Part shown: positions 18,172 through 28,729 of the stretch, piece by piece
Layout of the letters: each line of letters opens with the position of its first letter
Numbering within the stretch: position 1 is the first letter of the stretch
Assembly (NCBI GenBank): GCA_013176395.1
Contig: JABMLP010000034.1
Span: forward strand, 223,990-287,989
Length of the DNA stretch: 64,000 bases
Direction: 5' to 3'
Source: Venturia oleaginea
Taxonomy: Eukaryota > Ascomycota > Dothideomycetes > Venturiales > Venturiaceae
Program-made: the position numbers and the translations under genes
The notes under the pieces: model-generated
What the model was told of the DNA's origin: nothing
Database searches by the model: none
The model's input: the letters and a program-made list of their open reading frames with translations, nothing else

Positions 18172-18803
18172 CCAACAGGTCACGTCAAGCTGCCGAAACG
18201 TTAAAAAAGGGCGACAAAGTCTGGTTGAACCTTAGGAATATCAATACTCCGCAGCTATCAAAGAAACTGTCGTGGACGCAAGCCAAATACACTGTCGAGA
18301 ACCAGATCTCCCCGATGGTATACGAGCTGGCTGACCTGCCAAGTGGTATCCATAACCGTTTCCACGTTGACCTACTCCGCCGAGCCGCAACCGACACACT
18401 GCCCTCACAAGAATCCGATGATACCCAGCCGCCACCATTAGTGCCTCAAACCGAAGAAACAGAGGCTGAGTTTGAAGTAGAACGTATACTTCGCGCAGAG
18501 AAGAAACGGGTTGGGCGAGGCTGGGTTCGTCAGTTATTAATCAAATGGAAAGGCTATGCAGATCCCGATTGGCAGCCACGTTCATTATTCACAGAAGTCG
18601 AGGACTTAGACCGCTTCGAGGCAGAGTATGGCAAGGGCGACGGTGTCGGCGAAGATATAGGAGCTCAAACAGGGGCCCGAAGAAACCGAGTAGCGGTGGC
18701 CAGCGCCTTCGAATCTGCTACAAGCTGGCAGAAGCGATGTATGGCGTTTGTCTGTTTGATTATCCCACCTACCACACCCTCTTTAGTCCTGCACACCCGG
18801 TAA
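18172..18803 (+). pseudogene. Family B Pol, part 2 (integrase C-terminus and chromodomain)
   Basis: Continues the family B frame interrupted at 11986. It encodes the integrase C-terminal region (GDKVWLNLRNINTPQLSKK, then GIHNRFHVDLLRR) and a chromodomain (FEVERILRAEKKR...LLIKWKGYADPDWQP). It ends at TAA 18801-18803, directly before a G-rich polypurine tract (18804-18812) and LTR. The whole family B protein end is open when A2 and one TSD copy are ignored, so only the lost 5' half and the A2 insertion inactivate it. Confidence 0.9.
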
Positions 18804-18815
18804 GGAGGGGGGTAA

Positions 18816-18942
18816 TGTTATGGGCATGGCCCATGGTTGGTATAGGCTAAGAGCCTAAGCCTGATTGAGCCTAGTATAGAGAAAGAACCTCATTGAGGTT
18901 CTCTGTTTGTAGATACCTTCACTCTTTAACTGAATCTAAACA
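18816..18942 (+). repeat. Family B 3' LTR (short, hairpin-rich)
   Basis: Begins TGTTATGGGCATGGCCC right after the polypurine tract. A plausible end is TCTAAACA at 18942. It contains three small inverted repeats: GGGC-ATG-GCCC, TAGGCT-AAG-AGCCTA and GAACCTC-ATT-GAGGTTC. The 5' LTR is not in the window, so the end is inferred only from the TG...CA rule. Confidence 0.6.
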
Positions 18943-18959
18943 ATCTTTGGCTACGAGTA

Positions 18960-21900
18960 TGCTGCGTCTTTCCAGCTACCGTCCCGTAATAGAACAAATC
19001 TGAAAGCGGAAAGAATGTCAGCTGCTACCTCTGTCACGGCCCGCACCTAATTATGGACTGCGAACACCTCTTAGCTGCAAAAGACACCGTCGAGAAAAGA
19101 AGAACAGGGAAGAGTCCCAACCTCAAGAAGTCGACAACCAAGCAACGAAGTTCCAAACTGCCTTCGCATTTATCCTCATCCTCCGAGAGCCTCAGCCAAG
19201 ACGAGCTTGTGAAACTGATTTCCAAGATAGTCCTAGATGTCAAGAAACAGCGACCCAAGAAAACAGCAAGAGCTTACGCTGCTCAGTCAGAACCTGAGAC
19301 TGGAGACGAGGAAACAGAGGAGGTCTCCTCCGAGGATGAGATCCACGATGAAGTTGCCCATACCAGCGTCGAAGCGATGGGTAAGCTCCTACCCCAGCAA
19401 TGGTTGCTCGATTCCTGCGCCTCATCTCATGTGACTGACCAACAATCTCTCTTCAGGGGTAGACTCAAGCCATTACCTATGAAGAGACTGATTAAGGTTG
19501 GAGGCGGAATCCTTTCTGCGAGTTATGAAGGAGATGCAGTCATGGAGGATAGGAGAGGCAATAAGGTAGTTCTTGAAAAGGTTTTGCTTGTACCTGGACT
19601 CGGAGTCAATCTTGTATCATGGAATAAACTCTCGACTCAATTTGATATTCGGCCACCAGACTTCAATGTTCTCTCAAGCACCAATGGAGAACCTGTTCTT
19701 CAAACTATCGTTAGGAGAGGAGTCCCTATCGTTACAAACATCAAGAACTTGCAGGAAAAGGGAAAGAGGAAAGGGAGAAAAGTCCATGAGCTTGAATGGG
19801 CTTTCCCTTCTGCAGAAGGCGAACCTATTCCCCTTGACGAAAGTGAGGAGCTGTCCCCATCTCTCACTAGGAAGAAGGCTCAGTGGGAGCTATGGCATAG
19901 AAGGTTTGCCCATTACGGGGCCAAGTCCCTAAGATACGTCCACAAGGTTACTACCTTAGACCAGCCAATTCCTACCTTTGAGTCAAGAGACTGTCCATGC
20001 AAGATCTGTCTTACTACCAAAATGAAAAGAAGCTATGGTAGGGTGACGGAACCGAAGCAAGAAATTATGGAACTTATCTCAGTCGATATCTGTGGACCAT
20101 TGCCTGTGTCAAGAAAGGGATTCAAGTGGTTCCTACAGATCGTCGAAAATGCTTCCCGAAAGAAATGGACAAGGCCAATGAGAGAGAAGTCGGATGCACC
20201 TCAAGAACTCAGACAATGGAAAGTGTCAGCCGAGACTGAAACTAGGAAGAAGCTGAAAGCTGTGAGGATCGACAATGCGGGAGAACTTGTCAAGCTGGCG
20301 AGAGATTGGGAGAAAGAAGAGGGTATTCACCCTGAGTTCACAGATGCATATAGTTCCAACCAGAACGGGGTTGCGGAAAGGAATATCCAGACCTCAGAGA
20401 ACAATGTCCGGGCTATGTGCGAGGATTCCGGAATGCCTATTGAGTTCTGGCCAGAAGCAATCGAAACCCATACCTATGTCAGCAATCTTCTCGCCAACGG
20501 TCCAGAGGTTGAAGGATTCAGGCTCTCCCCAGAAGAAGCATGGTCAGGAAGGAAACCCTCAATTGATCACCTCCGAGTATGGGGATGTCAGGCTATCGTA
20601 CATGTCCCGAGAGAGGAGCTTGCAGGGGCAATGCATAACTCCTCCAAGTCCAGGGCTGACAAATTCATGAATACTGGCAAGCCTGTAGTCTTCATGGGAT
20701 ATGTCAAAGGTACGAGAAAAATGTGGAAGTTCTGGGATCCAGATTTCAGGGATATCAAGACACACAGCTCGGTAAGGTTCCTTGAAGACCAAAGAGGAGG
20801 TGACTTGAGTTTGAACCTCGAAACGGCAGGTCAAACCAACTCAGCAAGCCTTAACAGGAATCCAAGAGGAAGACCGAGAAAACTCCCAATAATCCCAGAG
20901 ACTGTTGAGACACCCAGGCCAGCTAGGGAATTGGTACCTAAATTCCCAGTCTTTGAGAGAATTGTTAGAAAATCCACGCCAGAGGAAATTGCATTGGCAG
21001 ACTCCCAAGGGCCAGAAGCAACAAGTCGAACAGAGACATCTTACCCGGCTGAGTCTGAGACAGCAATCCCTACTCAACCTACCTCTACACCTGTGCATTC
21101 TGTCACAGGCTATGGCCTAGATTGTGGTTCTCGGCTATGCCCTCAACCTTTGGAAACTTCTGGAAGATTCCATAGCCCCACCACCACTGATTATAGAACC
21201 ATGTATTCTAGTCTTTCTCTCTTTTCTTCAAGTTTGTAATACTCGTCAATCAGGATAGTCAATTGAAAAACATATCGACTACGCCTCTCACACATTCTAC
21301 ACCTGCATCAACTCAAGCTCAGGAACCAACAGGGCGTAAGATACTTAGGTCAGACTCTATTACCTCGGACGAGAGACCATCGAAAAGACTCGATTACGCT
21401 ATGTTCGCCCAGATCATGATGATGGCTAGTGGGCTTGCTGCAGATGGGAAAGATTTTCTAGGTGAGATCGATGAAGCTGCTTTCATTGCGTGCAAGGAGA
21501 CAGTGGGAGCCAAGCACAACATCCCTATCCCCAAGACCTACAAAGAGGCGATCCAGGACGAGAAATGGGGCCACCTATGGAAGGAGGCTATTCAGAAGGA
21601 ACTGGCTGCACTGGAGAGCAACCACACATGGAGCCAGGTTGTCCCCCCCAAGGAAGCCAATCTTGTGACATCCAAATGGATATTCGACGTGAAGTACCTC
21701 ATCAGTGGAGCAATCGATAAATTCAAGGCAAGGCTTGTGGCCAGAGGATTCTCACAGAAACTAGATGTAGACTTCACGGACACCTTTGCACCTACTGTTA
21801 GGCATGATACCCTGAGATGCTTTATGGCTACTGCTGCCAAGAAGAATCTCAACATACATGTAGTTGATGTAAACAATGCATTCACCGAATCATTCCTGAA

Positions 21901-22487
21901 AGAGGACATCTTCATGATCCCTCCCCCAGGAGTAGACATTCCACCAGGCAAAGTCTTCAAGATGCTGAAGAGCTTGTATGGTCTGAAACAAGCAGCAAGA
22001 GACTGGAACCAACTCTGTGTAGAGAAATTGAAGAAGCTGGGCTTTGCCCAATCAGAAGTTGACCCCTGTCTTTTGGTTCACAAGGAGAGAGACATCATGA
22101 TTTTTACATGGGTAGACGACATACCTATTGCATCCTCAAATCTCGACAATATCAAATGGTTCAAGCAAGAATTTGGGAAGATCTTCAAGATCAAGGACCT
22201 AGGAGAACCAGACAAGATTGTTGGCATGAGGATCACTAGAGACAGAACGAAGAGAACCCTGAAGCTTGACCAAGGACACTACATCAGGGAGGCCCTCGCA
22301 AAGTTTGGAATGTCGGCGGAAAAAGGGAAGCCCACGCTATCACCCATGGATTCCTATGATGATCTGAGAAAATCAGGACCAACAGATCCTTGAGCAGATA
22401 GTGGGAGCTACCAGGAGCAGATGGGAACTTTGATGTGGCCAATGTGATGTGCAGGCCAGATATAGCTTTTGCTATTAGAAGACTCAT
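18960..22487 (+). pseudogene. Ty1/copia Gag-Pol, 5'-truncated, interrupted by nest
   Basis: Begins at the end of Gag with a CCHC knuckle at 19023-19061 (CYLCHGPHLIMDC). Protease has LLDSCASSHVT, where the usual D-S-G-A is D-S-C-A. Then come GAG-pre-integrase (LWHRRFAHYGAKSL), integrase (SVDICGPLP, RIDNAGELVK, NGVAERNIQT) and RT (DVKYLISGAIDKFKARLVA, LYGLKQAARDW, and WVDD for the usual YVDD). The frame changes between about 21120 and 21260, and there is a stop at 22391 near the end of RT. Homology stops at 22487 in RPDIAFAIRR and resumes at 41722. The first part of Gag and the 5' LTR are missing; 18943-18960 is a short junction with family B. Confidence 0.88.
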
Positions 22488-22668
22488 TGTAAGAGTTCAA
22501 CCCTCAAAGGTGTTTCGCAAGTGAGAGAAGACTGCTTGTATTTCGAAGTATCTAAGTACAGAGAAGAAAGTGTAAGTACAGGAAGGATAGCTCGTATATA
22601 TAATCCTCCTCTTACAGTAGATCCTTCTAGAAAGTATCTTTAAATGGAAACGTGACAGCTTGCAAAAT
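22488..22668 (-). repeat. Left part of an A-type LTR (outermost insertion in copia)
   Basis: Minus-strand A LTR from its 3' end (TGTAAGAGTTCAACC on the plus strand) to GCTTGCAAAAT. The remainder continues at 41570-41721. Together they make one LTR-sized unit flanked by CTCAT (22483-22487) and CTCAG (41722-41726), an old TSD with one mismatch, inside copia RT/RNase H. Confidence 0.85.
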
Positions 22669-22847
22669 TGTAAGAGTTCAACCCTCAAAGGTGTTTCGCA
22701 AGTGAGGGAAGACAGCTTATATTTCAAGTATCTAAGTACAGAGAAGAAGTGTAAGTACAGGAAGGATAGCTCGTATATATAATCCTCCTCTTACAATAGA
22801 TCCTTCTAGAAAGTATCTTTAAATGGAAACGTGACAGCTTGCAAAAT
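22669..22847 (-). repeat. Left part of A3 distal LTR, cut by element C
   Basis: A-type LTR from TGTAAGAG to GCAAAAT, with the continuation at 34893-34977. AAAAT is duplicated at 22843-22847 and 34893-34897 around element C. Confidence 0.85.
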
Positions 22848-23128
22848 TGTAAGAGTTCAACCCTCAAAGGTGTTTCGCAAGTGAGAGAAGACTGCTTGTA
22901 TTTCAAAGTATCTAAGTACAAAGAAGAAAGTGTAGGTACAGGAAGAACAACTTGTATATATAATCTTCCAAGTAGGAAAAGGACATGCTGTCCTGAGAAG
23001 AGAATAGAAAGGAGTAGAAGCGCATGTGAAACGGTCCCTGAATAATCCCTGCTAGGCGCACGTGAGAACTACCAGGTAGTGCTAAGAATCCATCCAGGAT
23101 AAGTTGTCAAAGGATCTATCCTTTGACA
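22848..23128 (-). repeat. 3' LTR of element C (type B, 281 bp)
   Basis: Minus-strand LTR TGTCAAAGGATAGATCC...GAACTCTTACA. Its start on the minus strand contains the short palindrome-like repeat GGATAGATCCTTTGACA. It is preceded in reading order by a purine-rich tract (GGGGGAGAAGAAGGGTAA). Confidence 0.9.
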
Positions 23129-23561
23129 TTACCCTTCTTCTCCCCCGTTTCCGTTGGGGCGGTTTTGCTTTTTGTACGCCTAGGAGGACGTAGACTCGGT
23201 CCGTCGTTTTGAAAAACATCACCGTAGATACTTTCAAAGGTATCTAATGCGACAGTTTCTGTCGTTCGTACTTGGCCTTTTTGCAAAGAACACACTTTCC
23301 TATTTCCTTGAAAACTTCCTGTCGCATGCGCGGGAAGTAGAAGGTATTCTGAAGTCGTGAAAGGACAATCTCTGGTCGGCAATGACCATTGAGTGGAGAT
23401 TCGTGTTGATGTAGGATGTACTGTTTCCTAAGGCTCGTGGGAAGATATACCAAGTTGTTGAAGAGGAGCAATCCGTCTTCAATACGGGTATTCTGATCTG
23501 CTGATTGAATGTAGCCTTGTACATCTGGATCCTTTGCTGCGCGTTCCTGACCTCTTGCCAA
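23129..23561 (-). pseudogene. Element C integrase remnant fused to chromodomain tail
   Basis: On the minus strand the integrase H2C2 zinc domain is present (LHQHESPLNGHCRPEIVLS, then KCVLCKKAKYE). The frame then jumps at about 23265 straight to TETVALDTFESIYGDVFQND, which corresponds to the stretch after the chromodomain in family A (TTALDAFESAYGNVLENDG). The DDE core and most of the chromodomain are missing, and the joint also changes frame. It cannot make an active integrase. Confidence 0.82.
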
Positions 23562-24668
23562 TAAGAGGACTTTCCTGTCTGAAGTGATGAGACTTGGTGC
23601 ACAAGTGCATCACCTTCTGTCGGAACAAAGCGCGTTCGACTTTCTCTTTTTCTCCTGCCATGAAGTCTTCTCGTCGACTTAATGCATCGGCGTTAACGTT
23701 TTCCTTTCCTTTCTTGTAAAGGATATGGAAGTTGTAAAATGACAGTTCTTCTGACCATCTTAGTTGCCGTCGATTCAATTCCTTTGTCGTCGTGAAATTC
23801 CGCAGGTTCTTGTGATCGGAATACACGGTAATCTTGTGTTTCGCTCCTTCAAGATAATGCTTCCAGTACTTGAAGGCATCAACTATGGCCATGAGTTCCT
23901 TGTCTGAAGTGGAGTAGATGACTTCTGCTTTCAGGAATTTTCGTGCGTGGTAAGCTACTGGTCTTAGCTTTCCATCTGAATCAGGTTGGCTGAGACATGC
24001 TCCGAGGGCTCGATCGGACGCATCCGCCTCGACTGTGGCTGTTTTTTCTGAGTTAAACAGTTGCAGAATGGGTGGTGTTGTTAACCGTATCTTGAGTGCG
24101 TCAAAGGCCTTTTGCGCATGCTCGTTCCATTCCAAGGTAATCCCCTTCTTCATCAATCCCGTGAGGGGTTCTGCAACTTCGGAAAAGCTTTCGATGAATT
24201 GTCGATAATAATTCGCGAAGGCGTGAAATGACTGTACTCCTTTGACGTTCGAGGGTACCGGCCAATCGCGGACCTTCTGGTAAATTTCCGGGTCCATCTC
24301 AAGTCCATCTTGAGAGACAAAACATCCAACGAACTTGATTCGTTGCTTGTGGAATTCGCTTTTCGAGGGTTTCAGCCGCAAGTTAAATATCTGTAGTGCG
24401 CGGAGGACGGTTCGAACGTGATTGGCGTGTTCTTCGAACGTTCGATAGTAAACCAAAATGTCATCCATATAAACAGACACAAACTTGTCTAAGTGCTCGC
24501 GAAGCACATTGTTCATATAGGCTTGCAGCGTCGCAGGGGCGTTTGTCAAACCAAAGGGCATGACAAGGTATACGTAGTGCTCAAGGTGAGTGCGGAATGC
24601 TGTCTTCCACTCGTCACCTTCCTTAATCCTAATTCGATGAAAAGCCGCAGGAATATCGAATTTCGTGA
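23479..24668 (-). pseudogene. Element C RT (second half) and RNase H
   Basis: Minus-strand frame with MPFGLTNAPATLQAYMN, the RT active site YMDDILVYYRTF, the thumb region, and RNase H (ATVEADASDRALGACLSQPD, then DHKNLRNF and ALSRREDF). A frame change near 24665 separates it from the first half of RT at 24670-25569, and another near 23580-23630 separates it from integrase. The domains are recognisable and otherwise well kept. Confidence 0.85.
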
Positions 24669-24669
24669 A

Positions 24670-25569
24670 TCATCTGGCTCCTTGGAGTCTGTCCCTCAAC
24701 TCCTGGATTAAAGGCAGCGTGTACGCATTCTTCACCGAAATCTCATTTAGATGTCGGTAATCGACACACAATCGTTGTGAACCATCGGGCTTGGGTACGT
24801 AGAAAACTGAATATCCGGCGGGTGACTTCGACTCCCGGATGAACTTCTTCGTGAAATCGTCGATATATTCACGAAGGGTTTCAAGCTGATCTTTCCTCAA
24901 TGGGTAGATCTTGAACTTCTTTGGTTGTTCATTATTCTTGAGCTCGATCTCATAATCCCATGGTTGGTGTGGTGGAAGAGAATCTTCGATCGATTCCCCT
25001 TTAAAAAGTCCTGCAAATTCCTGGTACCCATGGGGAATTTGGAACACTGACCTATCCTCCTCTGTCTGGAGACGATAGCAGTATGCCACTTCAACGTGTG
25101 TAGGCCTTTTCCGCAAAGGTCTTTGTGCTGTCCGTGTTCTAGCGCGCATGCTAGCCTGCACGGGATATCGTTGGTCTGGGAACGTGAGCGTCAATGTTCT
25201 CCAGTCGATATGCGGATTGTGAGTTCGAAGCCATGGCAGACCAATGATCAAATCCGAGTCTCCAATATTCGTGACGTCTAGAACAATCTGTTCTTTCCTC
25301 CCTTGTATCCACAAGATTATGTCTGCTTCGTAGATCACTATGCCTCCATTGAAGTTGACAGGTCTTCCATCAGCGATAGTTAGTGGATATGGATGCCGTT
25401 TCGACCGTACGGGTAGTTTCCATTCGTCGACCAATTTCTCGCTTAGAAGATTCCTATCGGCACCAGTGTCGATGAAGGCCCATGCTGGTACGTCGTCGAT
25501 CTTTCCTTCGACCAGCATCTTGGATGTACCAAGGTTGTTCAGAAAATGAGGCGCTTCATTAGGATTCAA
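24670..25569 (-). pseudogene. Element C protease and first half of RT
   Basis: On the minus strand the retropepsin has the canonical D-T-G-A (AWAFIDTGADRNLLSEKL) and the ILG-like LIIGLPWLRTHNP. RT begins with LRKDQLETLREYIDDF and SQRLCVDYRHLNEIS, and ends VFYVPKP...QELRDRLQGAR at the frame break. Unlike family A, the protease motif is standard, which supports a separate lineage for C despite the shared LTR end. Confidence 0.85.
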
Positions 25570-25580
25570 CAGGGCCTTCT

Positions 25581-26895
25581 CTACTGTTGATCCTCCTCGT
25601 TTCCCGAATTCTCATGCCATTTGCGTGCTTGCTTTGTTTTGACTGCGATGTCCAATCGTCGGACAAGGTGTCGAAGGTTCCTTGCCCCATTCGGATGGTA
25701 TGGGCAGGTGAAGTCAAGGCATGCATTTGGATGGACGTCTTTGCACTGAGAATCGTCCTGATCAATTGCTCGTTCAACGTCTCGTGTCAAACGTGAGAGC
25801 CGGAAGGTCATAAACTCTAGATCTTCCTTCGATTCTCCTTCGTTGGAGTTGTCTTCTACTGTAGACTCACTGTCGTCGCCCGACATAGTCTGTAGAGATT
25901 CGTTTTCGTTTGGTGTAGACCAACTCCCGGAAATGGCTGGCAACTCTTGGAGTATTTCTCCAAGGTCTTTCATTTCCTGGTGCTGAGGTAAATCGCATTC
26001 CTCGTACTCGCAGCAATTCATAGGTGAGTGTCTGTGGTGGACGTGCTGTACATCTGTACTGATGTTTGGGATTTTCATGATCTTCCTGAGGGTCGTATTG
26101 TTGACTTCCTTTTCGTGAACCCAGTGGAATTCCCAATCTGGTTCTCCTGGGTCTTCCTCGGACTTGTGCTCCCACAGTGGGCATTCTTTGACTTTGTACC
26201 AGTTCGATGGAATCATCCAGTGAAGATCGTGTTCCGGATTCTTTCTCATGCTTGGGTATCTACTGATAACTTTGACAGCAGCCATTGTATTCCCAACCCC
26301 GAATTGGTTTGTGCCATACTCTGCTTTTGGCAATACCAACTGAGTGCCATAAAGACCGGGTGAGCTAGATGACGAACTCATCATAGCGAGATGTCCTTTG
26401 ACATTGCCGTTACCTTGGTAACCTCCTCTATCCCGAGGGTAGTATCCGGAGCTCTGCTTCTCGGAATATACTTTGCAGTCGTCCTCATAACAAGCCGTCC
26501 AGCTCAGTATGTTGTGGATTGGCGGTACTGACGCATCGGATTGTAAAGCCTTGAGGTGTTCTGAGCCCATGGGTGAGTTTCCGAATCGTTGTCCCTGATT
26601 CGTGAAACGTCCAGTGTTGTTCTTTTTGGGCTTTCTGACCTGTAACTTTCTTGGATCCACGTGGACCGCTCTGAATCTTGTCGAGCTCCATTGGCTGCGG
26701 TCCGTATGAATCAACTCAAACACCTATATTCGCACGACTGTTGTTTCCATGTCCTCGATAAGAACTAACTCCCTTCCTCTGAAGTTTTCTTTCGAATAGG
26801 CGGTTATCAATCTTGATTGACGTTCCAATCATCGAGTACAGGCTCTGAGGCTGAGTTTCCTTCCGACTGATTTCATCCTTGACAGTCTGCTCTGC
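25581..26895 (-). pseudogene. Element C Gag remnant
   Basis: The longest open part (25581-26723) encodes a Gly/Ser-rich then acidic protein with a C-terminal CLDFTCPYHPNG motif. Upstream, 26724-26895 in shifted frames encodes a Gag-like SMIGTSIKIDNRLFER, and PMELDKIQSG is found near 26690 in another frame. At about 26895 it joins abruptly to leader sequence related to family A. The N-terminal half of Gag is missing, so this is a deleted, frame-broken gag. Confidence 0.65.
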
Positions 26896-27287
26896 AACCC
26901 TTATTACTAAGGACGGAGCTCCTAGGGACTATGAAGGTCAAGGGTATTGAATCTCTCTTCCTAACTCTTTCTTTCCTCAGCTTATTACAGCTTCGACTCC
27001 TAAGACTACGCTGTCTTAGGATGACCTCTGATTTCCTCTTTGTAAATTTTGCGAGAATTTACTGTGGATTGGCCCTTACAGTTGGCCCTTGCTTCTTGGA
27101 GATTCTAGCACCTTCTAGAAAATCTCAGCTTGAATTCTCTTGAATTTCCTTTTTGTTTGGCCCTTGAGGTTGGCTCTTGAGGTTGGTCTTTGAGGTTGGC
27201 CCTTGCTTCTTGGGTTAGGACAAGTGTTCTCTTCTTGAAATTCCTTTTTGTTTGGCCCTTGAGGTTGGCCCTTGCTTCTTGGGTTAG

Positions 27288-27725
27288 GTGTCCTCTTTAG
27301 GACCTTGACTCTACAGGCTCTTCCTGAGAGTACTGAAGTGGCTGGGGTGTCCTCTTTAGGACCTTGACTCTGCAGGCTCGTCCTGAGAGTACTGAAAATG
27401 GCTTGGGTGTCCTCTTTAGGACCTTGACTCTACAGGCTCTTCCTGAGAGTACTGAAATGGCTGGGGTGTCCTCTTTAGGACCTTGACTCTGCAGGCTCGT
27501 CCTGAGAGTACTGAAAATGGCTTGGGTGTCCTCTTTAGGACCTTGACTCTACAGGCTCTTCCTGAGAGTACTGAAATGGCTGGGGTGTCCTCTTTAGGAC
27601 CTTGACTCTGCAGGCTCGTCCTGAGAGTACTGAAAATGGCTTGGGTGTCCTCTTTAGGACCTTGACTCTACAGGCTCTTCCTGAGAGTACTGAAATGGCT
27701 TGGGTGTCCTCTTTAGGACCTTGAC
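27288..27725. repeat. 60-bp minisatellite with alternating unit types
   Basis: Eight occurrences of GTGTCCTCTTTAGGACC at about 60-bp spacing. Units alternate between a CTACAGGCTCTTCC form and a CTGCAGGCTCGTCC form (a b a b a b a), making a dimeric higher-order repeat of about 119 bp. Each unit contains the small palindrome GTCCT-CTTT-AGGAC. Confidence 0.9.
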
Positions 27726-27889
27726 TCACCAACAGGATTGACCTGGGAGTACTTTCAACTTGTGGGTGTCACTTTGGACGTTGTTGATATCCCTTCGCAA
27801 AGGACAAGTTTCAACAACTCTCAATCTTCGACGTTCGTGATTACTACACAATGAGAAGATGTAGCATCCGTCCTAGGTTATGAGGTACC

Positions 27890-28015
27890 TAGCAAACTCT
27901 TTCTCAATGCCTCGCTCAATGGAGGGCTTTCTCAGTGCCTCGCTCGATGGAGGGCTTTCTCGGTACCTCACTCGATGGAGGGCTTTCTCGGTACCTCGCT
28001 CAATGGAAGGCTTTC
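27890..28015. repeat. 29-bp minisatellite
   Basis: Four tandem copies of a unit around CTCGATGGAGGGCTTTCTCGG with small variations. Confidence 0.85.
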
Positions 28016-28088
28016 TCTTTGCTCTGACGATTGCTGCAGAGACTCTCTCTTACTGTCAGCAAGAGGTATTGGTGCGGTACTTAGATAA

Positions 28089-28337
28089 TGTAAGAGTTCA
28101 ACCCTCAAAGGTGTTTCGCAAGTGAGAGAAGACTGCTTGTATTTCAAAGTATCTAAGTACAAAGAAGAAAGTGTAGGTACAGGAAGAACAACTTGTATAT
28201 ATAATCTTCCAAGTAGGAAAAGGACATGCTGTCCTGAGAAGAGAATAGAAAGGAGTAGAAGCGCATGTGAAACGGTCCCTGAATAATCCCTGCTAGGCGC
28301 ACGTGAGAACTACCAGGTAGTGCTAAGAATCCATCCA
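28089..28337 (-). repeat. 5' LTR of element C, larger part
   Basis: Matches 22848-23099 closely and stops at CCATCCA. The last 32 bases of the LTR are at 34861-34892 on the other side of the tyrosine-recombinase element. Confidence 0.9.
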
Positions 28338-28729
28338 TCTATCTCCATCTCGCCACGCCTTCGGATCACGGTCATCTGGCACGTTTTATCTGTTGATTGG
28401 CCGGCGCAGGCCAGGGCACGTGAATTTTCATTGTGAGCGAGCAAGCCATTGAGCCCTGAGCCATACAGGCTTCCTCAGCCACACGGGGCTTCAGCCACGG
28501 GGTAGGTCTCAGGATGGCATGCCCACGGCTCAATTGCTTCTCGATTGAAGGCAAATGAGGTGCCCTACTGCCCAGAAGCGAAGCGCCTGCGGCCCAGACA
28601 AACAAGAAGGAAACGAGGTGGGATAGGAGGCGAGTCTGTACGACATACTCGGTCCAGGGTAGAGGCGAGAAACACAGCGGTGTAGCGAAGCAGAGTATAG
28701 CTTTTGGCGATCGGGTGAACACAACGGTG

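Larger units (their letters stand above)
26896..28088 (-). other. Element C leader with PBS and A-like sequence
   Basis: In reading order (right to left): the PBS TTATCTAAGTACCGCACC directly after the LTR (28088 down), a 29-bp minisatellite (27890-28015), a roughly 60-bp minisatellite (27288-27725), and then GGGCCAA/TTCTAGAA repeats and the CCTTA/TAAGG hairpin region closely related to the family A leader. No gene is supported. Confidence 0.7.

Noticed and set aside
21592..21960. 122-codon minus-strand frame inside copia RT
   Set aside because: Antisense shadow of the RT coding region.
27288..28015. Regular repeats that could suggest a CRISPR array
   Set aside because: No unique spacers between repeats; units are contiguous minisatellite copies in a retroelement leader, in a eukaryotic genome.
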